From Oxalobacteraceae bacterium CAVE-383 (GTDB lineage Bacteria > Pseudomonadota > Gammaproteobacteria > Burkholderiales > Burkholderiaceae_D): DNA of 64,000 nucleotides. Below, piece by piece: positions 24,269-34,524 of this stretch. The notes under the pieces are model-generated. The model made no database searches. It saw only the letters and a list, made by a program, of their open reading frames with translations, and had not been told where the DNA came from. Numbering within the stretch: position 1 is the first letter of the stretch; each line of letters opens with the position of its first letter. The translations under genes and the position numbers were made by a program. The stretch lies in the NCBI GenBank assembly GCA_004134995.1, contig REGP01000003.1, positions 310,001 through 374,000 of the forward strand, given 5' to 3'.

Positions 24269-26617
24269 ATGCTGCCTTCGATAGAACAACGTCTTGCCGT
24301 AGAACTCGCCGCCAAACCGGCCCAGGTCGCCGCCGCCATCGCGCTGCTGGATGAAGGCGCCACAGTGCCCTTCATCGCGCGCTACCGCAAGGAAGCCACC
24401 GGCGGCCTGGACGATATCCAGCTGCGCCTGCTGGAAGAGCGCCTGCGCTATCTGCGCGAGCTGGAAGACCGCCGCGGCGCGATCCTGGCGTCGATCGAAG
24501 AGCAGGGCAAGCTGACGCCGGCCTTGCGCGACAGCATCATGCATGCCGAAGACAAAACGCGGCTGGAAGATCTGTATCTGCCCTACAAGCAAAAACGCCG
24601 CACCAAGGCGCAGATCGCCGCCGAGGCCGGCCTGACCGAACTGGCGGACGCCTTGCTGAACGATCCGATGCTGGACCCGGAAGCCACCGCCGCCGCCTAC
24701 ATCAAGCCGGCCTTCACCACCGAAGCCGGCGACAACCCCGGCGTTGCCGACGCCAAGGCGGCGCTGGACGGCGCGCGCCAGATCCTGATGGAGCGTTTCG
24801 CCGAAGATGCCGAATTGCTGCAGGCGCTGCGCGAGTATCTGACCGAGCACGGCGTGGTCGAGTCGAAAGTGGTGGAAGGCAAGCAGGACGCCGGCGAAAA
24901 ATTCGCCGATTATTTCGATTACTCGGAGACTATCGGCACCATTCCTTCGCACCGCGCGCTGGCGCTGTTCCGCGGACGGCGCGAGGAAGTGCTGAACGTT
25001 GCGCTGCGGCTGGACAGCGAAGCCGAAAAGCCGAAATGGGATGCGCCGCATAATCCTTGCGAAGGCCGCATCGCGGCGCGTTTCGGCATCGGCATGAAGC
25101 AGCGCCCGGCCGACAAATGGCTGGCCGATACCGTACGCTGGGCCTGGCGCGTGAAGGTGTTCATGCATCTGGAAACCGAGCTGATGACGGGGCTGCGCGA
25201 GCGTTCCGAGACCGAGGCGATCAATGTCTTCGCGCTGAATCTGAAAGCGCTGCTGCTGGCCGCGCCGGCCGGTCCGCGCGCGACCATGGGGCTGGATCCC
25301 GGCCTGCGCACCGGCGTCAAGGTGGCGGTCGTCGACGCCACCGGCAAGGTAGTCGATACCGCCACCATTTATCCGCATCAGCCGCGCAACGACTGGGACG
25401 GTTCGCTGCATACGCTGGCGCAACTGGCCCGCAAGCATCAGGTTTCGCTGATTTCCATCGGCAACGGCACCGCATCGCGCGAAACCGACCGGCTGGCGCA
25501 GGACCTGATCAAGATGCAGCCGGAACTGCAATTGACCAAGATCGTGGTATCGGAGGCGGGCGCATCGGTTTATTCGGCATCGGAATTCGCTTCGCGCGAA
25601 TTGCCGGATATGGATGTGTCGATTCGCGGCGCGGTGTCGATCGCGAGGCGCTTGCAGGATCCGCTGGCGGAACTGGTGAAGATCGATCCGAAATCGATCG
25701 GCGTCGGCCAGTATCAGCACGATGTCGGCCAGTCGCAACTGGCGCGCTCGCTCGATGCGGTGGTGGAAGATTGCGTGAATGCGGTCGGCGTCGATGTGAA
25801 TACGGCGTCGGCGCCGTTGCTGGCGCGGGTTTCGGGCCTGAACGCCAGCGTCGCCCAAAGCATCGTGACGTATCGCGACATGAAGGGCATGTTTACCTCG
25901 CGCGCGGCGTTGCGCGAGGTGCCGCGGCTCGGCGACAAAACCTTCGAGCAGGCGGCCGGCTTTCTGCGCGTGATGGCCGGCGCCAATCCGCTCGACGCTT
26001 CGGCGGTGCATCCCGAATCGTATCCGCTGGTGGAAAAGATCCTGGCCGATATCAAGAAAGACGTGAAGGGCGTGATCGGCGATGCCGGGCTGTTGAAATC
26101 GCTGAATCCGGCCAAATACGCGGATGAAAAATTCGGCGTGCCGACGATTGCCGACATCCTGAAGGAACTGGAAAAACCGGGCCGCGATCCGCGTCCGGAA
26201 TTCACTACCGCGACTTTCAAGGACGGCGTCGAGGAGATCAAGGATCTGCGGCCGGATATGATTCTGGAAGGCGTGGTGACCAACGTCGCGGCGTTCGGCG
26301 CCTTCGTCGACATCGGCGTGCATCAGGACGGTCTGGTGCATATCTCGGCCTTGTCGAATACCTTCGTCAAGGATCCGCACAGCGTGGTGAAAGCCGGCCA
26401 GGTGGTAAAGGTGAAGGTGCTGGAAGTGGACCCGAAGCGCAAGCGGATCGCGCTGACGATGCGCCTTTCGGACAGTGCGCCGGCCGCCGGCAGCAAGCCG
26501 GAGCAGCGCGGCGATCGCAACGACCGCACGCGCCTGGCGCAGCAGCAGAAAGCGCCGGCGCCGGCATCGAGCGCCAATAGCGCGATGGCGGCTGCGTTTG
26601 CCAAACTGAAATCCTGA
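24269..26617 (+). CDS. tex: Tex family RNA-binding transcription accessory protein
   Basis: A 782-residue protein of normal Tex length. The N-terminal helical region has [15 protein letters not shown] and [13 protein letters not shown]. The YqgF-like RNase H-fold segment starts near residue 335 ([17 protein letters not shown]). Helix-hairpin-helix repeats follow ([15 protein letters not shown]). A C-terminal S1 RNA-binding domain at about 668-735 reads [20 protein letters not shown]. The last 40 residues are Gln/Ala-rich. Tex binds nucleic acid and is associated with transcription elongation. The start is preceded by TTTTTTACGATTTTCC with little Shine-Dalgarno character. Confidence 0.95.
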   Translation: MLPSIEQRLAVELAAKPAQVAAAIALLDEGATVPFIARYRKEATGGLDDIQLRLLEERLRYLRELEDRRGAILASIEEQGKLTPALRDSIMHAEDKTRLEDLYLPYKQKRRTKAQIAAEAGLTELADALLNDPMLDPEATAAAYIKPAFTTEAGDNPGVADAKAALDGARQILMERFAEDAELLQALREYLTEHGVVESKVVEGKQDAGEKFADYFDYSETIGTIPSHRALALFRGRREEVLNVALRLDSEAEKPKWDAPHNPCEGRIAARFGIGMKQRPADKWLADTVRWAWRVKVFMHLETELMTGLRERSETEAINVFALNLKALLLAAPAGPRATMGLDPGLRTGVKVAVVDATGKVVDTATIYPHQPRNDWDGSLHTLAQLARKHQVSLISIGNGTASRETDRLAQDLIKMQPELQLTKIVVSEAGASVYSASEFASRELPDMDVSIRGAVSIARRLQDPLAELVKIDPKSIGVGQYQHDVGQSQLARSLDAVVEDCVNAVGVDVNTASAPLLARVSGLNASVAQSIVTYRDMKGMFTSRAALREVPRLGDKTFEQAAGFLRVMAGANPLDASAVHPESYPLVEKILADIKKDVKGVIGDAGLLKSLNPAKYADEKFGVPTIADILKELEKPGRDPRPEFTTATFKDGVEEIKDLRPDMILEGVVTNVAAFGAFVDIGVHQDGLVHISALSNTFVKDPHSVVKAGQVVKVKVLEVDPKRKRIALTMRLSDSAPAAGSKPEQRGDRNDRTRLAQQQKAPAPASSANSAMAAAFAKLKS

Positions 26618-26641
26618 TGGTCTGATAGTCCATCGTTGAAA

Positions 26642-26682
26642 AAAACGGCCTTTTGTAAATTTACAAAAGGCCGTTTTGTTTT
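26642..26682. terminator. Perfect 36-base palindromic bidirectional terminator
   Basis: AAAACGGCCTTTTGTAAA at 26642-26659 is followed directly by its exact reverse complement at 26660-26677, with A- and T-runs built into the ends. It separates convergent tex and the DUF5610 gene. Confidence 0.88.
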
Positions 26683-26739
26683 TCTTTCCCGTTCCTGTCA
26701 TCGTGAAGCGATGTGCCGGAAAGGATGGATGATGCGGGA

Positions 26740-27444
26740 TCAGCTCACGGTATTGTCAGGCGTATTGGCCGTGGCAGGCGTATCCGTCGTGGCAGGCGTT
26801 GTGCCGTTGGCTTGGTCGGCGACGCCCGATGCCGCGGCGATCTTGGCCTTGGTCGCCGCGACGAAGTCGGCAAAGCCCTGCGTGATCAGCGAGTAGGTCT
26901 TATCGATATTGCCGCCGATGGTCGAATCGCCGACCTTCAGGTCGAGCGCGCCCATGCCTTGCAGAATGCCGCGCGCTTCCTTGAAGCCTTCGTCAACGCC
27001 GCCCTGGATGACTTTCATGAAGCGGTCGAGAACCGCGCTTTCATCTTCGCCGGGGAAGCTCTGTTTATACAGATCGAACAGGCCGGTACTCAGCGAGACG
27101 ATGCGGCCGGCCGTGCCTTCAGGCGAATTATCCTGCGACATGGCGTTCTGGATCGCGTTGTCGCCCATGGTGGGTTTCAACTGTTCGTTGATGTTGTCGA
27201 TGGCGGTCTTGTAGACCAGCGTCAGCGGGTCGTTTTTTGTCGACAGGGAAACCGTCAGCGCCGATTGCACAATGGCAACGTTCAATTGCTGATTGGCTGC
27301 CGCGACCGCTGCGGTGCCGCTGAGCTTTGGGGTGTCGTTCGAGGCGGCAGCGCTGGTCGCGGTGCCGTTGGCGGGGTTTGAAACCTGGGTTTGATTCTGG
27401 GTCTGGGAAGACCCGGTTGCGCCTGCAATAGCGTCAGTTGCCAT
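26740..27444 (-). CDS. DUF5610 domain protein
   Basis: A 234-residue protein starting at the ATG at 27444 (GGAG eight bases upstream); the frame is open to 27489. The first 55 residues are Gln/Asn/Thr/Ala-rich and likely disordered. The DUF5610 region spans about 60-205 (LVYKTAIDNINEQL, DLYKQSFPGEDE, LDRFMKVIQGGVDEGFKEAR, ILQGMGAL). The tail is Thr/Pro/Ala-rich. No signal peptide or membrane segment. Function unknown; a single-gene unit convergent with tex. Confidence 0.8.
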   Translation of the reverse strand: MATDAIAGATGSSQTQNQTQVSNPANGTATSAAASNDTPKLSGTAAVAAANQQLNVAIVQSALTVSLSTKNDPLTLVYKTAIDNINEQLKPTMGDNAIQNAMSQDNSPEGTAGRIVSLSTGLFDLYKQSFPGEDESAVLDRFMKVIQGGVDEGFKEARGILQGMGALDLKVGDSTIGGNIDKTYSLITQGFADFVAATKAKIAAASGVADQANGTTPATTDTPATANTPDNTVS

Positions 27445-27588
27445 GACAATCTCCTTCGCGGTGGGGGACTGCGAACTCGGGTGAGTCAACAGCGGTACAC
27501 GCTTGGTAACGGCAGGAATGTAAAAAACTGTAGTCCTACAAATCCGGCAAAAACTGGTCGTTCCCCAGTAGGACTGTAGACATGAAAT

Positions 27589-28758
27589 TTACAATTCGAT
27601 TTCGTCGATCAAAAATAAGCGGCGATGTTCGCGTATTGCGTAGCGGTCGGTCATGCCGGCGATATAGTCGGCGATGTTGCGCGCCTGCAAGAGGCGATGC
27701 TGATCGGGATCGCCGCCCGGCAGCGGCTGGACGCGGTAATCGGGGGGAAGCAGAATCGGCTCCGCCAGCAAAATATCGAATAGCTGCGTGACGATGCGGC
27801 GCGCCTTGCTGCTCATGCGGTTGACGCGGTAGTGGCGGTACAGCTTATCCAAAAGAAAACGTTTCAAAACCAGCGCGTCCTGCGCCATCGAATCCGAAAA
27901 CGCGATCAGCGGCGGCGCATTTCGCACGTCGTCGATGTTTCGAGGCTGCACAGAGGCGATGCGTTCCCTGGAAGTCGTGATCAGATCGACGACCAGCGTA
28001 TTGATCATGCGCCGGATGGTTTCATTGATGGCGCGCCGGCCGGCGATGCCGGGATAGGCGATTTCGACGTCGCGCCGGTGCCGCGCGAACAGATCGACTT
28101 CATCCAGTTGTTCTATCGATATCAATCCGGAACGCAGTCCATCGTCGATATCGTGATTGTTATAGGCGATTTCGTCAGCCAGATTGGCGAGCTGGGCTTC
28201 CAGGCCGGCCTGCTTTTTGTCGATGAAGCGCTGGCCGATGGCGCCCAGTTTCGCGGCATTGGCCAGCGAACAATGTTTGAGGATGCCTTCGCGTGTTTCG
28301 AACATCAGATTGAGTCCGTCGAACGCGCCGTAATGCTGCTCCAGATGATCCACCACGCGCAGGCTCTGCAGATTGTGTTCGAAACCGTGAAAATCGCGCA
28401 TGCAGGCATTCAGCGCATCCTGGCCCGCATGGCCGAACGGCGTGTGGCCCAGGTCGTGCGCCAGCGAAATGGCTTCAACCAGGTCTTCGTTCAATTGCAG
28501 GTTGCGGGCGCTGGAACGCGCGATCTGCGCGACTTCGATGCTGTGCGTGAGGCGGGTGCGGAACAGGTCGCCTTCGTGATTGACGAATACCTGGGTTTTA
28601 TATTCGAGCCGGCGGAACGCGGTCGAATGGATGATGCGATCGCGATCGCGCTGGAATTCGCTGCGCGAATTCGGCGCGTCTTCGGGATAGCGGCGTCCTG
28701 GCGAACTTGCCGCATGCGCGGCGTATGGGGCTAACTGATTCGGCAGGTCGTGTTGCAT
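27589..28758 (-). CDS. dgt: Deoxyguanosinetriphosphate triphosphohydrolase-like protein
   Basis: A 389-residue HD-domain enzyme that removes triphosphate from dNTPs. It opens with R-RYPED and [21 protein letters not shown]. The metal-binding His/Asp set is in [26 protein letters not shown] and [14 protein letters not shown]. Shorter than E. coli Dgt (about 505), it belongs to the bacterial dGTPase-like group of about 380 residues. It follows the aroK-aroB fusion by 3 bases in the classical pil-aro-dgt order and has GGGGTAAACC before the ATG. Confidence 0.93.
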   Translation of the reverse strand: MQHDLPNQLAPYAAHAASSPGRRYPEDAPNSRSEFQRDRDRIIHSTAFRRLEYKTQVFVNHEGDLFRTRLTHSIEVAQIARSSARNLQLNEDLVEAISLAHDLGHTPFGHAGQDALNACMRDFHGFEHNLQSLRVVDHLEQHYGAFDGLNLMFETREGILKHCSLANAAKLGAIGQRFIDKKQAGLEAQLANLADEIAYNNHDIDDGLRSGLISIEQLDEVDLFARHRRDVEIAYPGIAGRRAINETIRRMINTLVVDLITTSRERIASVQPRNIDDVRNAPPLIAFSDSMAQDALVLKRFLLDKLYRHYRVNRMSSKARRIVTQLFDILLAEPILLPPDYRVQPLPGGDPDQHRLLQARNIADYIAGMTDRYAIREHRRLFLIDEIEL

Positions 28759-28761
28759 GGT

Positions 28762-30483
28762 TTACCCCGTTGTATTGCTGCAGGCCCTGAGAGTTTCCAG
28801 CAGCAGTGCTTGCGGCGCCTTGGTGATCAGCGGCGTGCCCAGCGGTTTGATCAGGATGAATTTGATTTCGCCGCCTTCGTTTTTCTTGTCGACCTGCATC
28901 AGTTCCAGCCAGCGCGATTCGCCGAGATCGGGAGCAACGACCGGCAATCCTGCCGCGGCGGTTACCGCGGCTACCCGTGCGCGGGTGGCCGCATCGATAT
29001 AACCGAGCCGTTGCGACAGATCGGCTGCCATGACCATGCCGCAGCCGACCGCTTCGCCGTGCAGCCATTTGCCGTAGCCGAGGCCGGATTCGATGGCGTG
29101 GCCGAAGGTATGGCCGAAATTCAGGATGGCGCGCAGGCCGCCTTCGCGTTCATCCTGCTGCACGATGGAAGCCTTGATTTCGCAGGAACGGCGGATTGCA
29201 TACGCCATCGCCGCGCTGTCGTTGGCGTTCAATTTTTCGATGTTCGCTTCGATCCAGTCGAAGAATGCGGCATCGGTAATGGCGCCATGCTTGATGACTT
29301 CCGCCAGTCCCGCCGCCAGTTCGCGTGGCGGCAGGGTCTGCAGGGTATCGGTATCGGCGATCACGGCCTGCGGCTGATAGAACGCGCCGATCATGTTTTT
29401 GCCGAGCGGATGGTTGATGCCGGTCTTGCCGCCTACCGAGGAATCGACCTGCGCCAGCAGGGTAGTGGGAATCTGAACGAACGGGATGCCGCGCATGTAA
29501 GAGGCGGCGGCAAAGCCGGTGAGATCGCCGATCACGCCGCCGCCGAGGGCGATCAGCGTGGTATGGCGGTCGCATTTGTCGCGCAGCAATGCATCGAAAA
29601 TCAGCATCAGGCTGGACCAGTTCTTTTCTTCCTCGCCGTCTGGCAGCACGATATTGCCGACTTGTTTGCCGGCCTGACGCAAGGTGTTCGTCAAGGTTTC
29701 CAGATACAGCGGCCCGACCACGGTATTGGTCACGATGACCACGCGCTTGCCGGCGATGCGCTGCGCCATCAACTCTGCATTGCGCAGCAGATTGCGGCCG
29801 ATGGTGATCGGATAGCTGCGTTCGCCGAGTTCGACCTGCAGCGTGATGGGCGCCATGGTGTTGTTGACGTTGTCGGTGTCGGTGCTGTCGATGCTGTTGT
29901 CCATATTGCCGGGATTGTCGTTGTTATGTGCGTTCAAAGGGAGCGGAGAGGGGAGCGGCGCGGGCTTGACGTTGATCTGCGACATGATTGCGTGCACCAG
30001 GTATTGCAGATTGGGCCGGCCGGTTTCGATGACCACGTGCGCGACTTCCCGGTACAGGGGTTCGCGCTGGCGTGACATTTCTTCCAGGCGTTTGCGCGGA
30101 TCCGGCGTTTGCAGCAGCGGACGGTTTTTATCCTTGCCGGTGCGCTGCAGGATTTGCGTGATGCCGGTGCGCAGGTAAATGACGGTGCCGCGCGATTTCA
30201 GGAAAGCGCGGTTTTCCGGCAGCAGCACCGCGCCGCCGCCGGTGGCCAGGACGATATTGTCCATCGCGGTCAGGTCGCGGATGACGTCGGCTTCGCGCTG
30301 GCGGAAACTGGCCTCGCCTTCGACTTCGAAAATGACGGGGATGGACGCGCCGGTGCGCGATTCGATCTCATGATCGGAATCGATGAAACGCATGTTCAGC
30401 TTTTTTGCCAACGCCCGGCCGATGGTTGTCTTGCCGGAACCCATCAAACCGACCAGAAAAATACTTCCACTCATATGCAGCAA
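28762..30483 (-). CDS. aroKB: AroK-AroB fusion: shikimate kinase / 3-dehydroquinate synthase
   Basis: One uninterrupted 573-residue frame holds two shikimate-pathway enzymes normally made from adjacent genes. Residues about 5-170 are shikimate kinase (P-loop [34 protein letters not shown]). Residues about 210-573 are 3-dehydroquinate synthase ([65 protein letters not shown]). They are joined by a roughly 40-residue Asn/Asp/Ser/Thr/Pro linker. No ribosome site precedes the internal ATG codons of the linker. The TTG at 30483 has AGGA five bases upstream; the ATG at 30474 is the alternative start. It lies between pilQ and dgt. Confidence 0.9.
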   Translation of the reverse strand: MLHMSGSIFLVGLMGSGKTTIGRALAKKLNMRFIDSDHEIESRTGASIPVIFEVEGEASFRQREADVIRDLTAMDNIVLATGGGAVLLPENRAFLKSRGTVIYLRTGITQILQRTGKDKNRPLLQTPDPRKRLEEMSRQREPLYREVAHVVIETGRPNLQYLVHAIMSQINVKPAPLPSPLPLNAHNNDNPGNMDNSIDSTDTDNVNNTMAPITLQVELGERSYPITIGRNLLRNAELMAQRIAGKRVVIVTNTVVGPLYLETLTNTLRQAGKQVGNIVLPDGEEEKNWSSLMLIFDALLRDKCDRHTTLIALGGGVIGDLTGFAAASYMRGIPFVQIPTTLLAQVDSSVGGKTGINHPLGKNMIGAFYQPQAVIADTDTLQTLPPRELAAGLAEVIKHGAITDAAFFDWIEANIEKLNANDSAAMAYAIRRSCEIKASIVQQDEREGGLRAILNFGHTFGHAIESGLGYGKWLHGEAVGCGMVMAADLSQRLGYIDAATRARVAAVTAAAGLPVVAPDLGESRWLELMQVDKKNEGGEIKFILIKPLGTPLITKAPQALLLETLRACSNTTG

Positions 30484-30579
30484 GTCATTCCTGACTTATC
30501 AATGCGAAAACACCGATTTTACCGTTTGTTAAGACACTATCGGTAAAAAACCGTATTCGATTCATGGTGCGCGCCTCGT

Positions 30580-32187
30580 TCAGGGCGGCGATACGGCCGC
30601 CGCAGCGCCCGCCGCCGCTTCGTTTCCGACAATCTTGGGCGTCAGGAAGATCAGGAGTTCGGTCTTGTCATGCAGTTTTTCAGTGCTTTTGAACAAGTTT
30701 CCGAGTACGGGAAGGTCGCCCAGCAGCGGCACCTGGGTTTTATTGTCGGCGATCGTTTCGGTATAAATGCCGCCGATGACCACGGTGCCGTCGTTTTCGA
30801 CCTGTACCTGCGTCTTGATATGCTTGGTATTGATGGCCAGTCCGCCCGGCGTCGCGATGCCGCGGCTGTCCTTGTTGATGTCCACATTCAGGATGATCTG
30901 GTCGTCCGGCGTGATCTGGGGCGTCACCTGGAGTTTCAGATTGGCTTTCTTGAATGCTGTCGAGGTAGCGCCTTGGCCGGCGGCCTGCTGATACGGAATT
31001 TCCTCGCCTTGTTCGATCAGCGCGGCCTGCTGGTCGGCGGTGACCACGCGCGGACTGGAAACGATCCGGCCTTGGCCGTCGGCCTCCAGCGCCGACAGTT
31101 CCAGCGACAGAAAGCGGCCGGCCGAGGGATTGAACAGGCTCAGCGCCAACTGGCCGGCACGCAATCCGCCCAGTGCGCGCGCCGGCAGATCGAGCGCGCC
31201 GCCATTGCGGTGCGGGGCGTCGGCGGGCGGCCCACCGGACGACGCCGCGGCCGCGCCGTGATTGCCGGTGGCGAAGCCGAGCCGGACGCCCAGGTTGCGG
31301 CTGAATTGGTGATTGGCCTCGACGATATAAGCCTGTATCAGGACCTGGCGCGAGGCGATGTCGATTTTCCCGATCAGCGCGCGCACCTGATTCAAGGCGC
31401 CGGGCGTGTCGGTAATCAGCAGTTGATTGGTGCGGGCGTCGACGATGGCGCTGCCGCGCGCCGACAGCAGGCTGCTGCCCGCATTCGGCTTGCTGCGGCC
31501 ATCGTCGCCGATGTGCAGCAGCTTGCGCAGCGTTTCGGCTTTTTGGTAATTCAGCTGAAACAGCTCGCCCTGCAAGGTTTCCTGCTGTACCTGCGCCGCG
31601 GCCAATGTTTGCTCCATTTTCTGGCGGCGGGCCAGTTCTTCCTGCGGCGCGATCCACAGCACCTCGCCGATCCGGCGCGACGCCAGGCCCTTGCTTTGCA
31701 GCAGGACATCGAGCGCTTGCGCCCAGGTCAAATTGCGCAGATCGACAGTGATGCTGCCTTTGACGCTGTCGCTGGCGAGGATGTTGGTATTGCCCAAGCG
31801 CGCGAAAACCTGCAGCAGGGCGCGCAGATCGATGTTGGTTACATCGATCGACATTGGTGTGTTCGCGGGACTGACGGCAGCGGCGGCAACCGGATAGGGC
31901 GGCGATGGCGTTTTCAAGGCGACGCGCCGGACTTGTTTTCCGGCTTCGATCAGTTTGTAAGCCGCGCCGCCGTAATTCACGGTGCCGAGCAAATGGATGA
32001 TCGGCTTGTCGCTTGTCTGTGCGCCTGCGGCCGCGCTTTCCGCCGAATGCACGGCGGCCAATGGATTTGCATCGGACTCGGCCATGAAGGGCGAAAACGG
32101 ATCGCGCGCCTCGGCGCAGGCCGGCGGCAATATCGTGAAAATTGCCGCGCACAGCATGCGCGCGAGGGCGCTATCGGTTCGTTTCAT
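30580..32187 (-). CDS. pilQ: Type IV pilus secretin PilQ, short form with PilP-like N-terminus
   Basis: A 535-residue secretin, clearly shorter than usual PilQ (about 700). A signal peptide ends near residue 27. Residues 28-85 (RDPFSPF at 28-34, LLGTVNYGGAAYKLI) resemble PilP rather than the AMIN domains that usually open PilQ. Next come an STN/N0 domain (ALLQVFARLGNTNIL, GSITVDLRNLTWAQALDVLL), an N1 domain (LFQLNYQKAETLRKLL, DARTNQLLITDTPGAL) and the secretin barrel region (VLIQAYIVEAN, VPLLGDLPVLGNLFKS, ELLIFLTPKIV). It forms the outer-membrane pore. Its start overlaps the pilO stop by 17 bases, leaving no room for pilP. Confidence 0.88.
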   Translation of the reverse strand: MKRTDSALARMLCAAIFTILPPACAEARDPFSPFMAESDANPLAAVHSAESAAAGAQTSDKPIIHLLGTVNYGGAAYKLIEAGKQVRRVALKTPSPPYPVAAAAVSPANTPMSIDVTNIDLRALLQVFARLGNTNILASDSVKGSITVDLRNLTWAQALDVLLQSKGLASRRIGEVLWIAPQEELARRQKMEQTLAAAQVQQETLQGELFQLNYQKAETLRKLLHIGDDGRSKPNAGSSLLSARGSAIVDARTNQLLITDTPGALNQVRALIGKIDIASRQVLIQAYIVEANHQFSRNLGVRLGFATGNHGAAAASSGGPPADAPHRNGGALDLPARALGGLRAGQLALSLFNPSAGRFLSLELSALEADGQGRIVSSPRVVTADQQAALIEQGEEIPYQQAAGQGATSTAFKKANLKLQVTPQITPDDQIILNVDINKDSRGIATPGGLAINTKHIKTQVQVENDGTVVIGGIYTETIADNKTQVPLLGDLPVLGNLFKSTEKLHDKTELLIFLTPKIVGNEAAAGAAAAVSPP

Positions 32188-32770
32188 GGGGATTGCCGTT
32201 CGGTGAATTCAAGGGTATGGCGACTACGGTAGCCTGGAGATTCAACAGGCCATCGGCTGCCTGCAGGGTCAATGGATCGAGCATGACGATGCGGGGCAGG
32301 CGCGCAATATCGTCGATGAAGCGCGCAACTGCCCGATAGCTGCCGACGGCGCTGATCTGGATTGATATCTTTCCTGCAGGGTCCGGTTTGAACATGGTGA
32401 AACGCAGGCCGCGCGTCCGGCCGGCCGTATCGATTTCGTCCATGACCGCTTCCTGTTCGCCGCTGCCGGTCAATTGCTGGCGCAGCAAGGCGAGCTTCCG
32501 TTGCGCATGCCGCATATGGATTTGCAGCAGGTCGAGCTTCGGCGCATCGGGTTGCCGCCGCAGATAAGCCTGCTTCAGGGACAGTTCCTGTTGCCGCAGC
32601 CGATCCAGGTCGTCGATTGCAAGCCGATACGGAAACAGCCAGACGATGCCGGCGCCCGCTGAGAAGGCAAGCGCCGCGGCCGCGGCCACGGCAATGCGCA
32701 TCAGTTTGACCGATACCGCATCGATGATGTTGGTTGCGTCCAACAGGCGCTTTTGCAAGAAAACAGGCAT
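32171..32770 (-). CDS. pilO: Type IV pilus assembly protein PilO
   Basis: A 199-residue inner-membrane protein. The short cytoplasmic N-terminus FLQKRLLDATNI is followed by one membrane helix at about residues 26-46, a periplasmic coiled coil (about 50-105) and a ferredoxin-like domain (ISIQISAVGSYRAVARFIDDIARLPRI). With PilN it forms the periplasmic alignment complex linking PilM to the secretin. It lies 4 bases after pilN and overlaps pilQ by 17 bases. Confidence 0.9.
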   Translation of the reverse strand: MPVFLQKRLLDATNIIDAVSVKLMRIAVAAAAALAFSAGAGIVWLFPYRLAIDDLDRLRQQELSLKQAYLRRQPDAPKLDLLQIHMRHAQRKLALLRQQLTGSGEQEAVMDEIDTAGRTRGLRFTMFKPDPAGKISIQISAVGSYRAVARFIDDIARLPRIVMLDPLTLQAADGLLNLQATVVAIPLNSPNGNPHETNR

Positions 32771-32774
32771 GGCG

Positions 32775-33314
32775 TCACCTTAATGTCAGCACAATGCCGA
32801 ACGCCAGCGATCCGCCGTCCCGCCGATTTTCCGCGCGCGTTTCCAGTAGCTGCGCGGACGCGATACTGGTGGTTTGCGCGCTCAGGTTTTGCAATAACGC
32901 GGTGACGGTGCGATTCGAGCCCGCTACGCCGTCGAGCGTCACCTTGCCGTCTTGCTGTTGCATTTTTCGCAGGTAGGCGTCGGGCGGAATGTGTGCCGCC
33001 AGCGTCGCCAGCACGTCCGCGCCGCGATTGCGCCGGCGCTGCCAGCTTTCTATCTTTTCGATATCGGCCAGCACGGCCCCGGTTTTTGATTGCAGATTGG
33101 CGCCCTGTGCGATGTCCTTCTCCAGCCGGATCGCGGCCTGCCGCAACGCATCGTTGCGCATGCTCTGCATTTGGCGGCGGACGTGGACGGCGTGCCAGCC
33201 GATGCCGGCCGCGGCGGCGCCCAGCAGCATCGCCAGCAGCAATGCGGCGCAAAAATGCAGGCGGCGGCGATGGCGCTGCCGCGCGCGGTAGGGCAGCAGA
33301 TTGAATTGCATCAT
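32775..33314 (-). CDS. pilN: Type IV pilus assembly protein PilN
   Basis: A 179-residue protein. It opens with QFNLLPYRARQRHRRR, the conserved cytoplasmic N-P-x-R-type segment that docks on PilM (here NLLPYR). One membrane helix lies at about residues 21-42, then a coiled coil and a periplasmic ferredoxin-like domain (LAAHIPPDAYLRKM, VTLDGVAGSNRTVTALLQNL). Its ATG overlaps the pilM stop by 4 bases. Confidence 0.9.
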   Translation of the reverse strand: MMQFNLLPYRARQRHRRRLHFCAALLLAMLLGAAAAGIGWHAVHVRRQMQSMRNDALRQAAIRLEKDIAQGANLQSKTGAVLADIEKIESWQRRRNRGADVLATLAAHIPPDAYLRKMQQQDGKVTLDGVAGSNRTVTALLQNLSAQTTSIASAQLLETRAENRRDGGSLAFGIVLTLR

Positions 33315-34321
33315 CGCGCATTCCTTTGCATGGCCAGGCCGCAGGCCACCAGATAGGCCCCTGCATGGTCGTCGCCGTCATCTTCGGCCGCTGTTGCGGC
33401 GCGGCCGGTTGCCATGGCGGAAAACGGCTGCGCGATGCTGCAACCGAATGCGGCGTCGGGCGGTTCTGACGCTGGCATCAACGTATTCCATAACAGTTCG
33501 CGCAATTGCATCAATCGCGGCGCCGGACAATCGCCGCCGATAAAGACATGCGACAGCGTCATGCCGGCCGGCATGGCAAGCGGCAGCGCCCGCGCCGCCG
33601 CGGTGGCGATTTGTGCGGGATCGGCATGCCGGTCGCAGCCGGGCAGTTCGCGGTGATGCAGTAATTGATGCCGATCGAAGAGCGCGATTTGCGTTCGCGC
33701 GGCATCGCAGACCAGCAAGGCGACGGTTGCCTGTCCGGCCATTTCGAAGCCGCCGTCCGCGCGCAGGCAGGCGGCATGCGCGGCATATAAATCGATATCG
33801 AGCACGATCGGCGTCAGTCCGGCGGCTTCAACCGCGGCGACCCGGTCCTCCACCTGTTCGCACCGGGCGGCCGCGATGACGATGTCGCGCCGCGCATCGT
33901 CGCCGGACGCCATGCCGCTGAACTGATGATCGACGCGCACCTGGTCCGGCGCGAGGGTCAAGTAGCCGGCGGCTTCGGCGGTGACCATTGCTTCCAGCGC
34001 CGCCGCCCGGATATGCGCGGGCGCCTGCATCGGCCGCGTGAAGACGGCATCGGCGGGCAGCGCCAGCGCCAGGTATTTGCGCTTGCTGCCGAGGCGCGCC
34101 GCGAGCGCAGCGATATGTTCTCCCAGCCGGGCGGGATGCTGTATTTGGCGGTCGGCGACGATGCCGGCCGGCAGTTCCAGCCTGCCATGGCGTTCAAGCC
34201 GGTAGCGCCGGTCGGCGCCTTGGGACAGTTCGACCATGCGGATGGCCGTCTGGCCGATGTCGAGCCCCAGCGGCAAGGCCGGTCTGAAATAATGCGAATA
34301 GCGCGAAATGGAAAATGCCAA
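33311..34321 (-). CDS. pilM: Type IV pilus assembly ATPase-like protein PilM
   Basis: A 336-residue FtsA/actin-fold cytoplasmic protein. I choose the TTG at 34321, which has GGGAG six bases upstream and starts (L/M)AFSISRYSHYF; the open frame reaches 34417 without a better site. Landmarks: LGLDIGQTAIRMVELS (phosphate-1 strand), ALALPADAVFTRPM, PIVLDIDLYAAHAACL and SHVFIGGDC. It starts the pilMNOQ operon and is divergent from mrcA, the standard betaproteobacterial and gammaproteobacterial layout. Confidence 0.88.
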   Translation of the reverse strand: MAFSISRYSHYFRPALPLGLDIGQTAIRMVELSQGADRRYRLERHGRLELPAGIVADRQIQHPARLGEHIAALAARLGSKRKYLALALPADAVFTRPMQAPAHIRAAALEAMVTAEAAGYLTLAPDQVRVDHQFSGMASGDDARRDIVIAAARCEQVEDRVAAVEAAGLTPIVLDIDLYAAHAACLRADGGFEMAGQATVALLVCDAARTQIALFDRHQLLHHRELPGCDRHADPAQIATAAARALPLAMPAGMTLSHVFIGGDCPAPRLMQLRELLWNTLMPASEPPDAAFGCSIAQPFSAMATGRAATAAEDDGDDHAGAYLVACGLAMQRNAR

Positions 34322-34524
34322 GGAATGCTCCCAAGTGAGACGGGGCTGCCTGGCGCATGGCGGAGTGGCGGAGGATGGATTTTTGCAATGCAGCAGCGGC
34401 GATGAGCACTGCTGCATTGCGAGATCCAGATACTAGCAATCGCTGTAGCCATGTTGCAACGACAACCCTGACAGACGCCTGACCGCTATAATGGCCGGAT
34501 TCTCAATGCATACTTTCATGACGC

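Noticed and set aside
24203-26701. 832-codon minus-strand frame opposite tex
   Set aside because: The composition is Arg/Gln/His-rich with no domain; the plus strand encodes a complete Tex protein.
27530-27580. Inverted repeat AGTCCTAC/GTAGGACT between dgt and the DUF5610 gene
   Set aside because: Only 8 pairs with a long loop and no T-run; it may be chance or a weak terminator, and support is insufficient.
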